Of a DNA stretch of 42,500 bases, positions 10,815 to 22,750 are shown piece after piece. The DNA comes from Halocaridina rubra (Eukaryota > Arthropoda > Malacostraca > Decapoda > Atyidae). Within the stretch, counting starts at the first letter, position 1; each line of letters begins with the position of its first letter. Under the pieces are notes generated by a model that worked only from the letters and a program-made list of their open reading frames with translations, searched no databases and was not told the origin of the DNA. A program made the position numbers and the translations under genes. Where the stretch lies: the NCBI GenBank assembly GCA_037179515.1, contig JAXCGZ010019487.1, positions 1 to 42,500 of the forward strand, written 5' to 3'.

Positions 10815-12892
10815 AAAATTGAGTATGAGCCACCAATTGGAAAAAGTGACTACTAAGTGTGGTTGATGGAGTCTATCATCATAGATGTTCTGCCTGTAAG
10901 TAGGGGCACTGAGCAGGACATTAGGAGGAACTATCCAAAAGGAGATTACAACAAAATTAATTATCTTTTTGCAGTTACTGACTGGATGACCTGATTTAAC
11001 AACAAATCTGTACAAGATATGTACAACATCTTTTGTGAAGAATATGGGAAGATAGTTACTTATTGCACACCTTCCACTAAACTAGGAGTTATTTATGCCA
11101 AAGAGAAATGGTTCAATAATGATTGTAAGAAAGCTACGGAGTAAAGAGACAATGCTGGAATAGATATAGAAGGAGAAAAAATATAAATGCCTGGCGGAAT
11201 TACAAACGAGCAAGAAATGATTACCTAAGTAAAAGAAGAGAGGCAGAGAGAGCTTAATAAAGGGATATTAGCAGGAAGGCTAGAGAATATCCCAAACTTT
11301 TTGACACTTTTATTGGAGGAAAACTGAAGATCAAACAACAGGGTTTAAAGTTAAAGAGGGCAGATGGAATGCATCACTGAGACAGATAAAAATATCTTCG
11401 AAAAATTAAACAATGAATTTTAATCAGTATTTACAGTAGAAAAGACTCCATCCCCTCAGATTGCAGATATTAGAGATCTTAGGCCGGTATTGGAGAACAA
11501 TCTTTTCAGCTACAAAGGTATGCAAAGCGTTGATGGATGCCTTTAAAGCTTAAGTTCCTGATGATATATCCCCTTACATCTTAAGAAATGTGCTAAATCA
11601 ATATTGGTGGCGCGATGCATCATATCTGAAAAGACGCTGGAATAAGGGGAGATTCCAAGATGCTGGAAACAAGTGAAAATAGGTGCCTATCTTCAAAAAA
11701 GGAAGAAGAGATACAACTCTAAACTAGAGGTCTGTTTCCTTGACCAGCATAAATGGCAAAGTTATAGAGAAACTGCCATGAAAACACATCTCTCTTCACT
11801 TGGAATCCTTCAACTTTTTGTCAGTGAAACAACATGGTTTCAGAAAATGCAGATCAACAATAACAAACATATTAGAATTTTATGATGATGTAAGACATAT
11901 CTTACAGGAAAGGGAGGGCTGGGCGGATTGCATATTCATAGAGTTTCAAAAGGCATTTGATATGGTCAAACATGGGAGACTTATTTAAAAGATTCAAGTA
12001 ATGGCAAAAATAGGTGGAAATGTTTTGGAATGGATAAAAACTTACTTAGAAGGAAGTGAACAGAGGGTTAGAGTAAGGCACTAAGTGTCTGACTGGAGAA
12101 GAGTTAGTAGTGGGGTTTCACAGGGTTTAGGACTAATTTTGTTCCTTGTATATGTAAATGACCTACCAGAGTCTGTAAATTCATTCCTGAATATGTTTGC
12201 ACAAAATGCAAGATTAGGAAGAGAGTAAGAGACAAGAATAATGGTAGAGAACTTCAGGAAGATCTAAATAGTCTGCATGAGTGGTCAGAAAAATGGCTAA
12301 TGAAATTCAGTACTTCAAAATATAAGGTAATAAGGATGGGTACAATAGCAAGAAGCCCCAAGCTTTGATACTCAATAGCAGGTGCGCAGAACTTCAAGAA
12401 ACGGTTAATGATAGAGAGATCTGAGGAAACATACTGGCAGATTTGTGTCTGGAAATACATAGAAATGGCTTAGTAAGGACTGCGTATGCTTTCTTAGCAA
12501 ATTTAAAGGTAGTCTTCAGATACATGGACAAGAAAATGTTCAGAAATATTTATGTAACGTATGTGAGGCCAAAGCTTGAATATGCAGCAGCATTTTGGTA
12601 TCCACACGTGAAAAAGCACATGTATAAACTGAAAAAAGGTCAAAGACATGCCACAAAAATGGTGCCAGAAATACACAGTCTCAGTTATGAGGAGACGCTG
12701 AGGGAATTAGACTTACCATCACTTGAAGTTAGAAGAATGAGGGGGCATATAGAGACGGTTTTTCAATTCCTTTATGGTTTTGATAAAATTGATAGGGATC
12801 GATATTTTCATATGGCTGACTCTAGACCTAGAGGTCCTAGTTTGAAGATGCATAAGATACTTCTTTGTAGAATGCAAGGAAGTACTTTTTAA
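10815..12892 (+). pseudogene. Family B copy 3 polyprotein remains
   Basis: Recognisable blocks in order: endonuclease end and linker (10815-11000), SVQDMYNIFCEEYGKI region (about 11010), fingers (11430-11750), FNFLSVKQHGFRKCRSTITN (about 11800), WADCIFIEFQKAFDMVKHGR (about 11925), a damaged catalytic box where FADD is replaced by FAQN (about 12197-12208), and the C-terminal domain (12443-12892) with YVTYVRPKLEYAAAFWYP. The changed catalytic aspartates alone would inactivate the polymerase. Confidence 0.85.
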
Positions 12893-13095
12893 AGGTAAAG
12901 GTAGCCAGGTTTCAGTTCCGATATCCATGATCCTCAGAACGTCAGCCGGGGCAAGCCCCAACCCCCCACTGAGGTGCCTAGCGACAGCAATAAACTCCCA
13001 GTAAACAGCTTAAACTCTCTTGCCTGGACAAGGCTTGATCTGCCGACCTCATTAATACGAAACAAGCGCGTTACCACTGTCCTACCCAGAGAGCA
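12893..13095 (-). repeat. tRNA-derived SINE nested in LINE family B copy 3
   Basis: Family-B sequence matching 18940-18990 of copy 4 is split here by about 200 bp. On the minus strand the insert begins CTCTCTGGGTAGGACAGTGG, with an A box TAGGACAGTGG and the strongly tRNA-like TAACGCGCTTGTTTCGTAT. A B-box-like GGCAGATCAAGCC follows. Its 3' end is the simple CCTTTACCTTT at the left boundary. No exact target duplication could be fixed by eye. Confidence 0.7.
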
Positions 13096-13281
13096 TAAGA
13101 ATAGTTGGAGACTGGAATTCGCTAAGCGAGTTGGTGGTCAATGCTAACTCATTTCATAGTTACAAGGACAAATATGATAAGTATATTTGAGTATAAAATT
13201 GGAATCGACCAGGACACCGGGAGTTATAAGCATTGGGTTCTTTCCCGTAAGTACAATTCGGTAATGACACACCCACACATA

Positions 13282-14272
<991 letters not shown>

Positions 14273-14274
<2 letters not shown>

Positions 14275-14682
14275 AGCTATCTATCTTCATGTCTACCTAT
14301 TTATCTCAGTATTCATTGAAAAACTGTAAAAGAAATCATCATCCCATTTTATGACTTCTCTACACAAACAGTGACTTTCCTCTATTGCCCCTTTTTACCT
14401 CCAGCTCCTAAGAGCATCGCATTTTATTTCGGTCTTGAACAGATCCTCAGTAAACACTTTGTAGCATTATTTTTCTAAGTAGTTTCTCCTACAACTAACT
14501 TTTCTGACGAGTCATATCTCTCCCAAAGTTTTTTTTAATCACGGCGTAGAAAGCTAAAGCAATACGGAACATTTTATATTAGTTACAAAACATTAGAGGA
14601 AAGGTATATGAAAAACATTACGGAAAAAAAATTTCACGTGTTAATATATACACGCAGTGTCAGACTGAATAAATGTTAGCAT
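14273..14682. other. AT-rich spacer, nothing recognised
   Basis: No open frame or repeat is supported on either strand. Confidence 0.45.
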
Positions 14683-14760
14683 TAATGTTTCATAGGAATC
14701 AGCTTTAGGGACCCTTCAGTTCCTGTCTACATGTTTGCAAACGATGCTTAGTAAATATAA
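14683..14760 (+). mobile_element. Relic of LINE family B around the FADD box
   Basis: GTTTCATAGGAATCAGCTTTAGGGACCC aligns with the GVPQGSVLGP segment of copy 4 (18187-18215), and ATGTTTGCAAACGATGC aligns with the catalytic FADDA segment. The intervening codons are missing, much as in copy 1. Flanking homology is lost, so this is an old fragment. Confidence 0.55.
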
Positions 14761-15008
14761 GGTTGTACTCTCTTTTTGCACTATGCAGAGTTGCAAAAAT
14801 TGCTATACCAATTTTGCTTTGGCAAAATCACTTTAAGAATCACAGCGCTAATTTTCTTGGGTAATTCTGAGGCATAGCACACACTAATTTTATTGAAGCA
14901 CGACAAGTTGCATGTTTTTTTTTTTTTATGAACAGCCTTTTCAAATTACGAAATTCCAATAAAAGTCCGTAATAAAATATAACGTGTTAATGACACATAC
15001 ACACACAT
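14761..15008. other. Spacer ending in an orphan family-B-like tail
   Basis: The last part, GTGTTAATGACACATACACACACATG (about 14983-15008), matches the 3' tail of family-B elements although no recognisable family-B body precedes it closely. Confidence 0.5.
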
Positions 15009-16597
15009 GCGCAGAATATGGGAAAATAGTTACATGTTGCATACCTTCCACCATTATATGAGTTATTCATACCAGAGAAAAATGGTTCAATAATGAGTGT
15101 AAGACAGCTAAGGAGTGGAGAGACAAATGCAAGAAAAGGTACATAAGGAGAAAAGGCATAGATGCCTGGCAGACTTATAAAAGAGCAAGAAATATTTACG
15201 TAAGTCAAAGAAGAGAGGCAGGGATATCACCAGGAAGGCTAAAGAATATCCCAAACTTTTCCACAGCTTTATCAGAGGAAAACTGAAGGTCATAGAACTA
15301 GTTTTAAAGTTAAAGAAAGCGGATGGAAGCATCGCCGAGACAGATGAAGAGAACTGCGAAGATTTAAACAAGGAGGTTCAGTCAGTATTTACAGCAGAAA
15401 AAATCCCAAACTCAGATTAAAGAGATAGAAGTTTATGAGGTGGTATTGAAAAACATCATTTCAGCCACACAAGTATGCAAAGAGTTGATGGAGTTAGACG
15501 CCCAAAAAGCTACAGGTCTTGATAATATGTTCCCTTATGTACTTAAGAAATGCGCTAAATCAATATCAGTGGTGCTATGCATAATATTTGAAAAGTCGCT
15601 GGAATTTGGGGAGTTTCCCAAGATACTGGACTCAAGAAAACTCGGTACCTATCTTCAGAAAGGGAAGTAGGGATACAGCTCTAAACAATATGCCTGTTTC
15701 CTTGACCAACAAAGCTTGCAAAGTTACGGAGAAACTACTAAGAAAAGACATCTCTCTTCACTTGGAATCCTTCAACTTAAAATTTCATGATGAGGCAAGC
15801 CATATCTTATAAGGAAGAGAGGGCTGAGTGGATTGCATATTCCTAGATATTCAATAGACATTTGATACGGTCAACATGGGAGGCTTATTAAGAAGCTGCA
15901 AGTAATGGAAAGAATAGGTAGAAATGTCGTGGAATGGATAACTCTTACTTAGAAAGAAGGAAACAGATGGTTAAGTTATAGTGAGACATTGTCTGAACGA
16001 AGGGTTAGTAGTGGAGTTCCACAGAGTTCAGTTCAGATTTAGGCCCATTTTTGTTCCTTGTATAAGTTAATGACCTACCGTATTCTGTAAATTCATTTTA
16101 GAACAGGCAAACAAATGGTACAATGTTTATAAAGAAAGTAAGAGACAAGAACAATTGCATAGAACTTCAATAAATCCTAAATAGTCTGTATGAGTGGTCA
16201 GAAAAGTGGCTAATGAACTTCAATGCTCAAAATATAAGGTAACGAGAATGGGTACAAATGTGAGAAGGCCCAAGCTTGGATACTCATTAGCAGGAACAGA
16301 ATTTCATGAGATGGAGAATGAGATATCTAGGAGTAAACATATTGGCAGATGTGTTTCTGGATATGCATAGAAATGGCATAATAAGGGTAGCATATACTTT
16401 TTTACCAAATGTAAGGGTAGCCTTCAGGCACACGGACAAGGAAATGTTCAGAAATATTTATGTAACCTATGTGAGGCCAAGCTATAATATGCAGCCCTCT
16501 TTTGGAATCCGCACTTGGAAAAGCACATAGTTACAAGCTAGGGGCTCTTTACCGTAATCACAATTAGGTCATTACAATTAGGTTATTTCACACACAC
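15009..16597 (+). mobile_element. LINE family B, copy 4 (decayed)
   Basis: Homology starts at GCAGAATATGGGAAAATAGTTAC, matching position 17098 of the best copy, immediately after a tail-like CACACA motif. It includes fingers (15440-15670), a damaged palm, and the start of the C-terminal domain (16306-16530). A deletion then joins the codons for HLEKHI to the 3' UTR at about 16530. The tail is two tandem 14-bp units, ACAATTAGGTCATT and ACAATTAGGTTATT (16560-16587), followed by CACACACA. Stops and frameshifts are frequent. Confidence 0.87.
15040..16530 (+). pseudogene. Family B copy 4 (15 kb) reverse transcriptase remains
   Basis: Surviving blocks are KELMELDAQKATGLDNMFPYV (fingers, 15485-15545), a damaged LTNKACKVTEKLLRKDISLH (about 15700-15760), IFD-type first-Asp region (about 15835-15870), a scrambled SGVPQ segment (about 16010), and the C-terminal LGVNILADVFLDMHRNGI plus YVTYVRPS (16320-16485). 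The FADD box is not recognisable; the sequence there reads EQANKWYNV-like after a frameshift. It is not functional. Confidence 0.75.
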
Positions 16598-16603
16598 ATA
16601 CTG

Positions 16604-17027
<424 letters not shown>

Positions 17028-18296
17028 CTTTTTGCAGTTATTGACTGGAGAACCTTATTTTACAACAAATCTGTACAAGAAATGTATGACATCTTTTGTG
17101 AGAAATATGGGAAGATAGTAGATTGCTGCATACCTGTCACCAAAGTAGGTGTAATTCATGCCAGAGAGAAATGGTTCGGTAATGGGTGTAAAAGAGCTAA
17201 GGAGTGGAGAGACAAATGCTGGAAAAGGTATAGGAGGAGAAAAAACATAAATGCCTGGCAAACCTACAAAAGAGCAAGAAATGACTACCTAAGTAAAAGG
17301 AGAGAGGCAGAGAGAGACTATGAGAGGGACATCACCAGGAAGGCTAAAGAAAATCCCAAGCTTTTCCACAGCTTTATCAGAGGAAAACTGAAGGTAAAAG
17401 AACAGGTTTTAAGGCTAAAGAGAGCGGATGGAAGCATCATTGAGACGGATGAAGAGATCTGCAAAGAATTGAACAAGGAGTTTCAGTCAGTATTTACAGT
17501 AGAAAATACCCCACCCCCTCAGATTGCAGTGATAGAAGCTCAAGGGCCGGTATTTGAGAACATCAACCTTACAGCCACAGAGGTATGCAAAGCGCTGATG
17601 GATTTAGATGTTCATAAAGCTACAGGTCCCGATGACATATCCCCTCATGTGCTTAAAAAATGCGCAAACACAATATCAGTGGCACTAAGTATCATATTTA
17701 AGGAGTCACTGGAGTCGGGGGAGATTCCAAGATGCTGGAAACAAGCAAATGTGATACCTATCTTCAAAAAGGGAAGGAGGGATACGGCTCTGAACTATAG
17801 ACCAGTTTCCTTGACCAGCATAGTTTGCAAAGTTATGGAGAAACTACTAAGGAAACATATCTCTCATCACTTGGAATCCTTCAACTTTTTGTCAGTGAGG
17901 CAACATGGCTTCAGAGAAGGTAGATCAACAGTAACAAACTTATTAGAATTTTATGATGAGGTAAGCCAAATCTTACAGGAAAGAGAGGGCTGGGCAGATT
18001 GCATATTCCTAGACTTCCAGAAAGCGTTTGACACTGTTCCACATGGGAGACTTATTAGGAAGCTGAAATCAATGGCTAGAATAGGTGGAAATGTTTTGGA
18101 ATGGATAAAAACTTACTTAGAAGGAAGGGAACAGAGGGTTAGAGTAAGACACTCAGTGTCTGAATGGAGAAGAGTTAGTAGTGGAGTTCCACAGGGTTCA
18201 GTTTTAGGGCCACTTTTGTTCCTTGTATATGTAAATGACCTACCAGAGTCTGTAAATTCATTCATGAATATGTTGCAGATGATGCAAAGATTGTGA
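17028..18296 (+). pseudogene. Family B reverse transcriptase, first frame (endonuclease linker to palm)
   Basis: An open frame of about 420 codons runs from the truncation point. Visible motifs: lysine/arginine-rich linker (WRDKCWKRYRRRKNINAWQ), fingers KATGPDDISPHVLKKCA, CWKQANVIPIFKKGRRDTALNY, RPVSLTSIVCKVMEKLL, QHGFREGRSTVTNLLEF, the first catalytic-Asp motif IFLDFQKAFDTVPHGRL, SGVPQGSVLGPLLFLVYVND, and then a 1-nt loss at about 18272-18274. The codons for the FADD box (TTTGCAGATGAT in copy 1) have become TTGCAGATGAT, so the frame shifts inside the catalytic motif and ends at 18296. In a live element this enzyme would copy the RNA at a nicked target site. Confidence 0.9.
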
Positions 18297-19065
18297 AGAA
18301 AGTAAAAAACGAGAACAATGGTAGAGAACTTCAGGAGGATCTAAATAATCTGCATGAGTGGTCAGAAAAGTGGCTAATGAAATTCAATGCTTCAAAATGT
18401 AAGGAATGAGAATGGGTACAAGTGCAAGAAGGCCCAAGCTTGACTACTCGGTGGCTGGAGTACAACTTCAAGAGACAGAAAATGAGAGAGATCTAGGAGT
18501 AAACATACTGGCAGATTTGTCTCCAGAAATACATATTAATGGCATAGTAAGGGCAGCATATGCATTCTTATCAAATGTAAGGGTAGCCTTCAGGCACATG
18601 GACAAGGAAGTGTTCAGAAATATTTATGTAACCTATGTGAGGCCAAAACTCGAATATGCAGCCCCCTTTTGGAATCCGCACTTGAAAAAGCACATAGCTA
18701 AGCTTGAAAAAGTTCAAAGACATGCCACGAAACTGGTGCCAGAAATACGCAATCTCAGTTATGATGAGAGGCTGAGGGAATTAGACTTACCATCACTCGA
18801 AGCTAGAAGAGTGAGGGGGGATATGGTGACAGTCTTTAAATTCCTTCATGGTTATGACAGAGTGGATAGGGATCGATATTTTGATATGGCTGGCTCTAGA
18901 ACTAGAGGTCATAGTTTGAAGCTTCGTAAGAAAACTTCTTCGCAGGATGTAAGGAAATACTTTTTCAGTGTAAGAGTAGTTGATAATTGGAATTCGCTAA
19001 GCGAGGAGGTAGTTAATGCTATGTCAATCCATAGTTTTAAGGACAGGTATGATAAGTATCACTAA
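18275..19065 (+). pseudogene. Family B reverse transcriptase, C-terminal part
   Basis: After the FADD frameshift the sequence reads DDAKIVKKVKNENNG..LQEDLNNLHEWSEKWLMKFNASKCK. A second 1-nt deletion at about 18402 (AAGGAATGAG, compare AAGGTGATGAG in copy 1) shifts the frame again. From 18406 an open frame of 219 codons gives the thumb and C-terminal domain: LGVNILADLSPEIHINGIV, FRNIYVTYVRPKLEYAAPFW, LEKVQRHATKLVPEIRNL, RELDLPSLEARRVRGDMV, TRGHSLKL and DNWNSLSEEVVN, ending at TAA 19063-19065. With both deletions undone it would be one ORF with the preceding part. Confidence 0.9.
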
Positions 19066-19144
19066 GTATAAAATGGAACCGATCAGGAGACGGGAAGATA
19101 CGAGCTTTGGGCTCTTTCCCGTAAACACAATTAGGCAATCACAG

Positions 19145-19327
19145 TGCCCGAACTGAAAAAGGGATCAGCAGTATTTCCCTTTCCTTTGGAATATGATATT
19201 TTGTTCAACAGAGCAAGTTACCAGAGCAAGTAACAAAAGATTTTGCCTTTTCTACAAATATATCATATATACCCTAGAAAACATTTAGTAGAATACTAAT
19301 GTGAATTAACTATTCACATAAAGGTGA
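19145..19327. other. Short AT-rich spacer
   Basis: Nothing is recognised between the family-B tail and the (ATT)n array. Confidence 0.4.
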
Positions 19328-19337
19328 ATTATTATTA

Positions 19338-19412
<75 letters not shown>
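19328..19412. repeat. (ATT)n microsatellite
   Basis: About 28 ATT units with one TCA interruption near the start. Confidence 0.97.
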
Positions 19413-19414
<2 letters not shown>

Positions 19415-19685
19415 CGGATCAATCCAAGAATATGCACTTCACTTAAGGTGTATGGGCTTAATCTGGAATAGAGGTAAAAGGCAGGCACTTAATGTATGGT
19501 CTCCAGCTTATGTCAGGCAACCTAGCCTAACCCAACCCAACTGAACAATTAATTTTGAAGTCAACAAGATTATATTGATTACATGCATAGTGTCTCATAT
19601 GGGATTGAGACTGGACTTAGATTACCAATTCTCATATAGAGACACCTTAACTGTTAATCTAACGATGTTTCTTTTTTTCCCACAG
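19413..19685. other. Possible intron end upstream of candidate exon
   Basis: There is no coding signal. The stretch ends in TTTCTTTTTTTCCCACAG (AG at 19684-19685), a strong splice-acceptor-like sequence. CCTAGCCTAACCCAACCC at about 19521 is a minor TTAGG-like variant. Confidence 0.4.
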
Positions 19686-20028
19686 CCAAACGAAAGAAGA
19701 GACTGCATGTTACGCTGTCCCATCTACCAATTCCAACAAACTTCACAATGTCAACCTCCAGCATCATCGACGCGATGATCCTTGACGTTCGGCAAATGAC
19801 ACCAGCAGTCATTTCAAAATTAATTTTCATTCCCAGTCCCAACACCACCAGCAACATCTTCAAGTGCAAGTTCCACCATGCCAAGTGGATGAAAATTATG
19901 ATGAAATTCTGACCGAAGACGAAGTCTATCAGCACAATAAATTTATGAGGGATGATTCTGTGATAGTACCTTCACCCAACAAGCCTACACTATGGACTTC
20001 GTCTACCTCCAGAAAATTGTTTAAATAA
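19686..20028 (+). CDS. Candidate 3'-terminal exon of an unidentified gene (or pseudo-exon)
   Basis: Right after a strong polypyrimidine-AG acceptor, the frame from 19687 is open for 32 codons, meets one TGA (19783-19785), and is then open for 80 more codons to TAA at 20026-20028. The residues are Asn/Gln/His/Ser-rich, then acidic (DENYDEILTEDEVYQHNKF), ending TSSTSRKLFK. An AATAAA hexamer overlaps the stop (20024-20029). Frame +3 (from 19688) is also open for about 75 codons, so the true frame is uncertain. The TGA, if real, makes this a pseudo-exon or means the upper part belongs to another frame. I do not recognise the family. The downstream (ATA)n begins within 25 bp, which is close for a 3' end. 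Confidence 0.35.
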
Positions 20029-20046
20029 ATATATCAGTGAACCAAT

Positions 20047-20049
20047 AAA

Positions 20050-20139
<90 letters not shown>
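20047..20139. repeat. (AAT)n microsatellite
   Basis: About 30 ATA/AAT units just downstream of the candidate exon. Confidence 0.97.
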
Positions 20140-20141
<2 letters not shown>

Positions 20142-21444
20142 TAATAGGGGTGTTCTTGCTTTCAAGCTCCATTGTATGTTTCGCAATATTTGCACAAATT
20201 TAGGCTCCATAATTACTATTAGCAGTTAGCAGGCGAATGTGCTCCAGTAATTAAGTGGCGCGTTTTGAATGACAGTCTCAGCAAATACGAGATAACGTAA
20301 TCACATGCTGCACACTACAATTACTATATAAGCGGTTTCATACTTGTCTGCAGTGTATTTTTGAACCAACCTATTCGTGAAATAAGAAAATTAATATAAT
20401 GCATAACCAAAATTAAAATATGTTTCATTCAAGTTAAAAGGCATTAGGTTACTGTTGACATTTTTCTGGGGATTTTCTCGCCTTTTACGCATAAGGCAGA
20501 CCTACTTTGACATATAAGGCTTATTAGGGCCTATCTGGGAGAACATTTCAAGAAAAGGCATTTTACCTCGTTTCTCCAAGATCATTATAGGTATATATAC
20601 CCAAATTTAAGCCTTCCGTGCTGTCCAGATGCAGCTAGCCTTACGGATTATGGTTATACGATAATTATGAATATGAGCAGAAATCTCAAGAAGAAAATTC
20701 GTAGTTTTCGGAATTTATTCGTCTCCGTTAGCCATTATTTAATTGAACAAAATATATGCTCCATATATATTAACCTAACCTATCTTTTAGATTAGGTTAA
20801 TACTGTATGAATTTATGCACCGAATTCTGGCGGGACACCATAGGGATGGACCTTAAACACGCCACAAGTAATAGTTCTCCTCAAAAATTATCTACAGATA
20901 AAGGAGCGATGGCTATACATGTCATTACTATTCGTTGTTTTCATCTACAATCAATATTTTATCGGCTACATACAACAGAGTAAATATACTTGCTTTCACA
21001 CCCCTAAACTTGGAAAAGAAAATATAAAATAAGAAAAGATCTAAAATAACCATAGAACAATCATTTCAATAATCAACTCTTTACTCGGTTGAGGGTGGAC
21101 TAATCAAACTAATATAGTGAAAATTGACCTAATATCATGGTAACTTTTTAGAGTTTTTCTTTTCCTCTTAACAGTGGGGTAAGAAAATAAACACTAACCC
21201 AACAAATAAACGAATTTCTTGACTTACTTAAACATTTTGAAGTCCCGATTAGTTTGCTGTTGAAGTACTACCTAAAATCATCGTCAATAAATGTTGAACA
21301 AAGAGCTGAGAGGAAATAGAAAAAAAAAAAAATATGTAGACCACCTAAATAACACGATTCTAAACACAGTTAATATTTCTTTTGAGTGATATTGTTGTTG
21401 GAGTTGATAACGAGGTTACAATGGGGACCGAAAACGGATGTATT
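20140..21444. other. AT-rich intergenic DNA
   Basis: No coding frame, splice pair or tRNA-like structure is supported. TTAACCTAACCTA...TTAGATTAGGTTAA at about 20768-20802 forms a small inverted repeat built from the TTAGG/CCTAA motif. Confidence 0.5.
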
Positions 21445-21448
21445 TTAA

Positions 21449-21648
21449 GGGCGGTTTACACGGTCAAACGGTTCGTCGAACGCGGTTTGACATACAAGTG
21501 TTTAAAGTGATGTTCGAACGTGTAAACGGGGTATTTGGTTGTCGTACACGTTCGACAACCAAATACCCCGTTCACACGTTCGAACATCACTTCAAACACT
21601 TGTCTGTCGAACCGCGTTCGACGAACCGTTTGACCGTGTAAACCCCCT
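21449..21648. mobile_element. 200-bp TTAA-flanked palindromic fold-back element
   Basis: Two 96-bp arms (21449-21544 and 21553-21648) are inverted complements with about six mismatches, separated by an 8-bp loop (21545-21552). TTAA is present directly outside both ends (21445-21448 and 21649-21652). The outer ends read GGGCGGTTTACACGGTC and, on the other strand, AGGGGGTTTACACGGTC. The near-identical short peptides readable on both strands are a by-product of the palindrome. TTAA duplications are characteristic of piggyBac-type insertion, so a non-autonomous MITE is likely; no transposase is present. Confidence 0.85.
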
Positions 21649-21652
21649 TTAA

Positions 21653-22106
<454 letters not shown>

Positions 22107-22344
22107 CTCTAAATAAAATTCAGATAATTCGCAATTCGTCACTGACGACGACATGGTTGTCCTTAGTCAAAAGTTGCAGAAGAAGAAAAAATAAACTACG
22201 GCAAATGCACCACATAAATGGCACTTCATTTTAGAACTGAAAATACTACAAATATATTATTAAAATATACAGGTATATGTGTAGATATGTATTTAATATC
22301 TGCATCCTCAATCAAGATAAATTTCATGTATGAATGATATTGTG

Positions 22345-22469
<125 letters not shown>

Positions 22470-22622
22470 TTGTATTCTTCCATAATAATGTTAAGGTGTT
22501 TAATAATAGCTGTTCCATTTTCAATTTTCTTATTATTTCAGCTTTTATAGCAGATTTAATCATTGTTTTTCATAACAATATTAACTAAGCCTTTTGTTTC
22601 AGCAATTATGACGTGCATATTT

Positions 22623-22750
22623 TTGTGATTTTTATCAACAGCTTCATACATCTGGAAATTTTATCAACAGCTTCATACATCTGGAAATTTAATCAATAGC
22701 ATTATACATTTGCAAATTTTTATCAATAGCTTCATACATCTGGAAATTTT
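22623..22750. repeat. Minisatellite, about 29-bp unit, four copies
   Basis: The unit ATTTTATCAACAGCTTCATA followed by CATCTGGAA is repeated four times. Copies 1 and 2 are essentially identical; copies 3 and 4 carry substitutions (CAATAGC for CAACAGC, CATTATACATTTGCAA in copy 3). There is no coding frame of note. Confidence 0.9.

Larger units (their letters stand above)
10815..13281 (+). mobile_element. LINE family B, copy 3 (longest 5' reach; SINE nested inside)
   Basis: This copy starts immediately after the CA tail of the preceding fragment. Its first frame reads IEYEPPIGKSDY, the end of the endonuclease domain, followed by the NYPKGDYNKI linker, so it reaches further 5' than any other copy here. 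It continues through the reverse transcriptase and C-terminal domain to a 3' UTR (GACCAGGACACCGGGAG...TTCTTTCCCGTAAG) and tail ACAATTCGGTAATGACACAC ending about 13281. A tRNA-derived SINE interrupts it at about 12893-13095. Many stops and frameshifts are present. Confidence 0.88.
17028..19144 (+). mobile_element. LINE family B, best-preserved copy
   Basis: This 2.1-kb 5'-truncated element begins in the linker after the endonuclease (FAVIDWRTLFYNKS in frame), contains the whole reverse transcriptase and C-terminal domain, then the 3' UTR (GGAACCGATCAGGAGACGGG...GGGCTCTTTCCCGTAAACAC) and the tail ACAATTAGGCAATCACAG. Only two single-base deletions break its reading frame. All other family-B copies in the window are more damaged. 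The domain order and short-repeat 3' tail fit the CR1 side of the Jockey superfamily; that placement is by motif only. Confidence 0.92.

Noticed and set aside
19306..19488. Poly-isoleucine open frames (also 19990-20172, 39953-40186)
   Set aside because: They arise from (ATT)n arrays.
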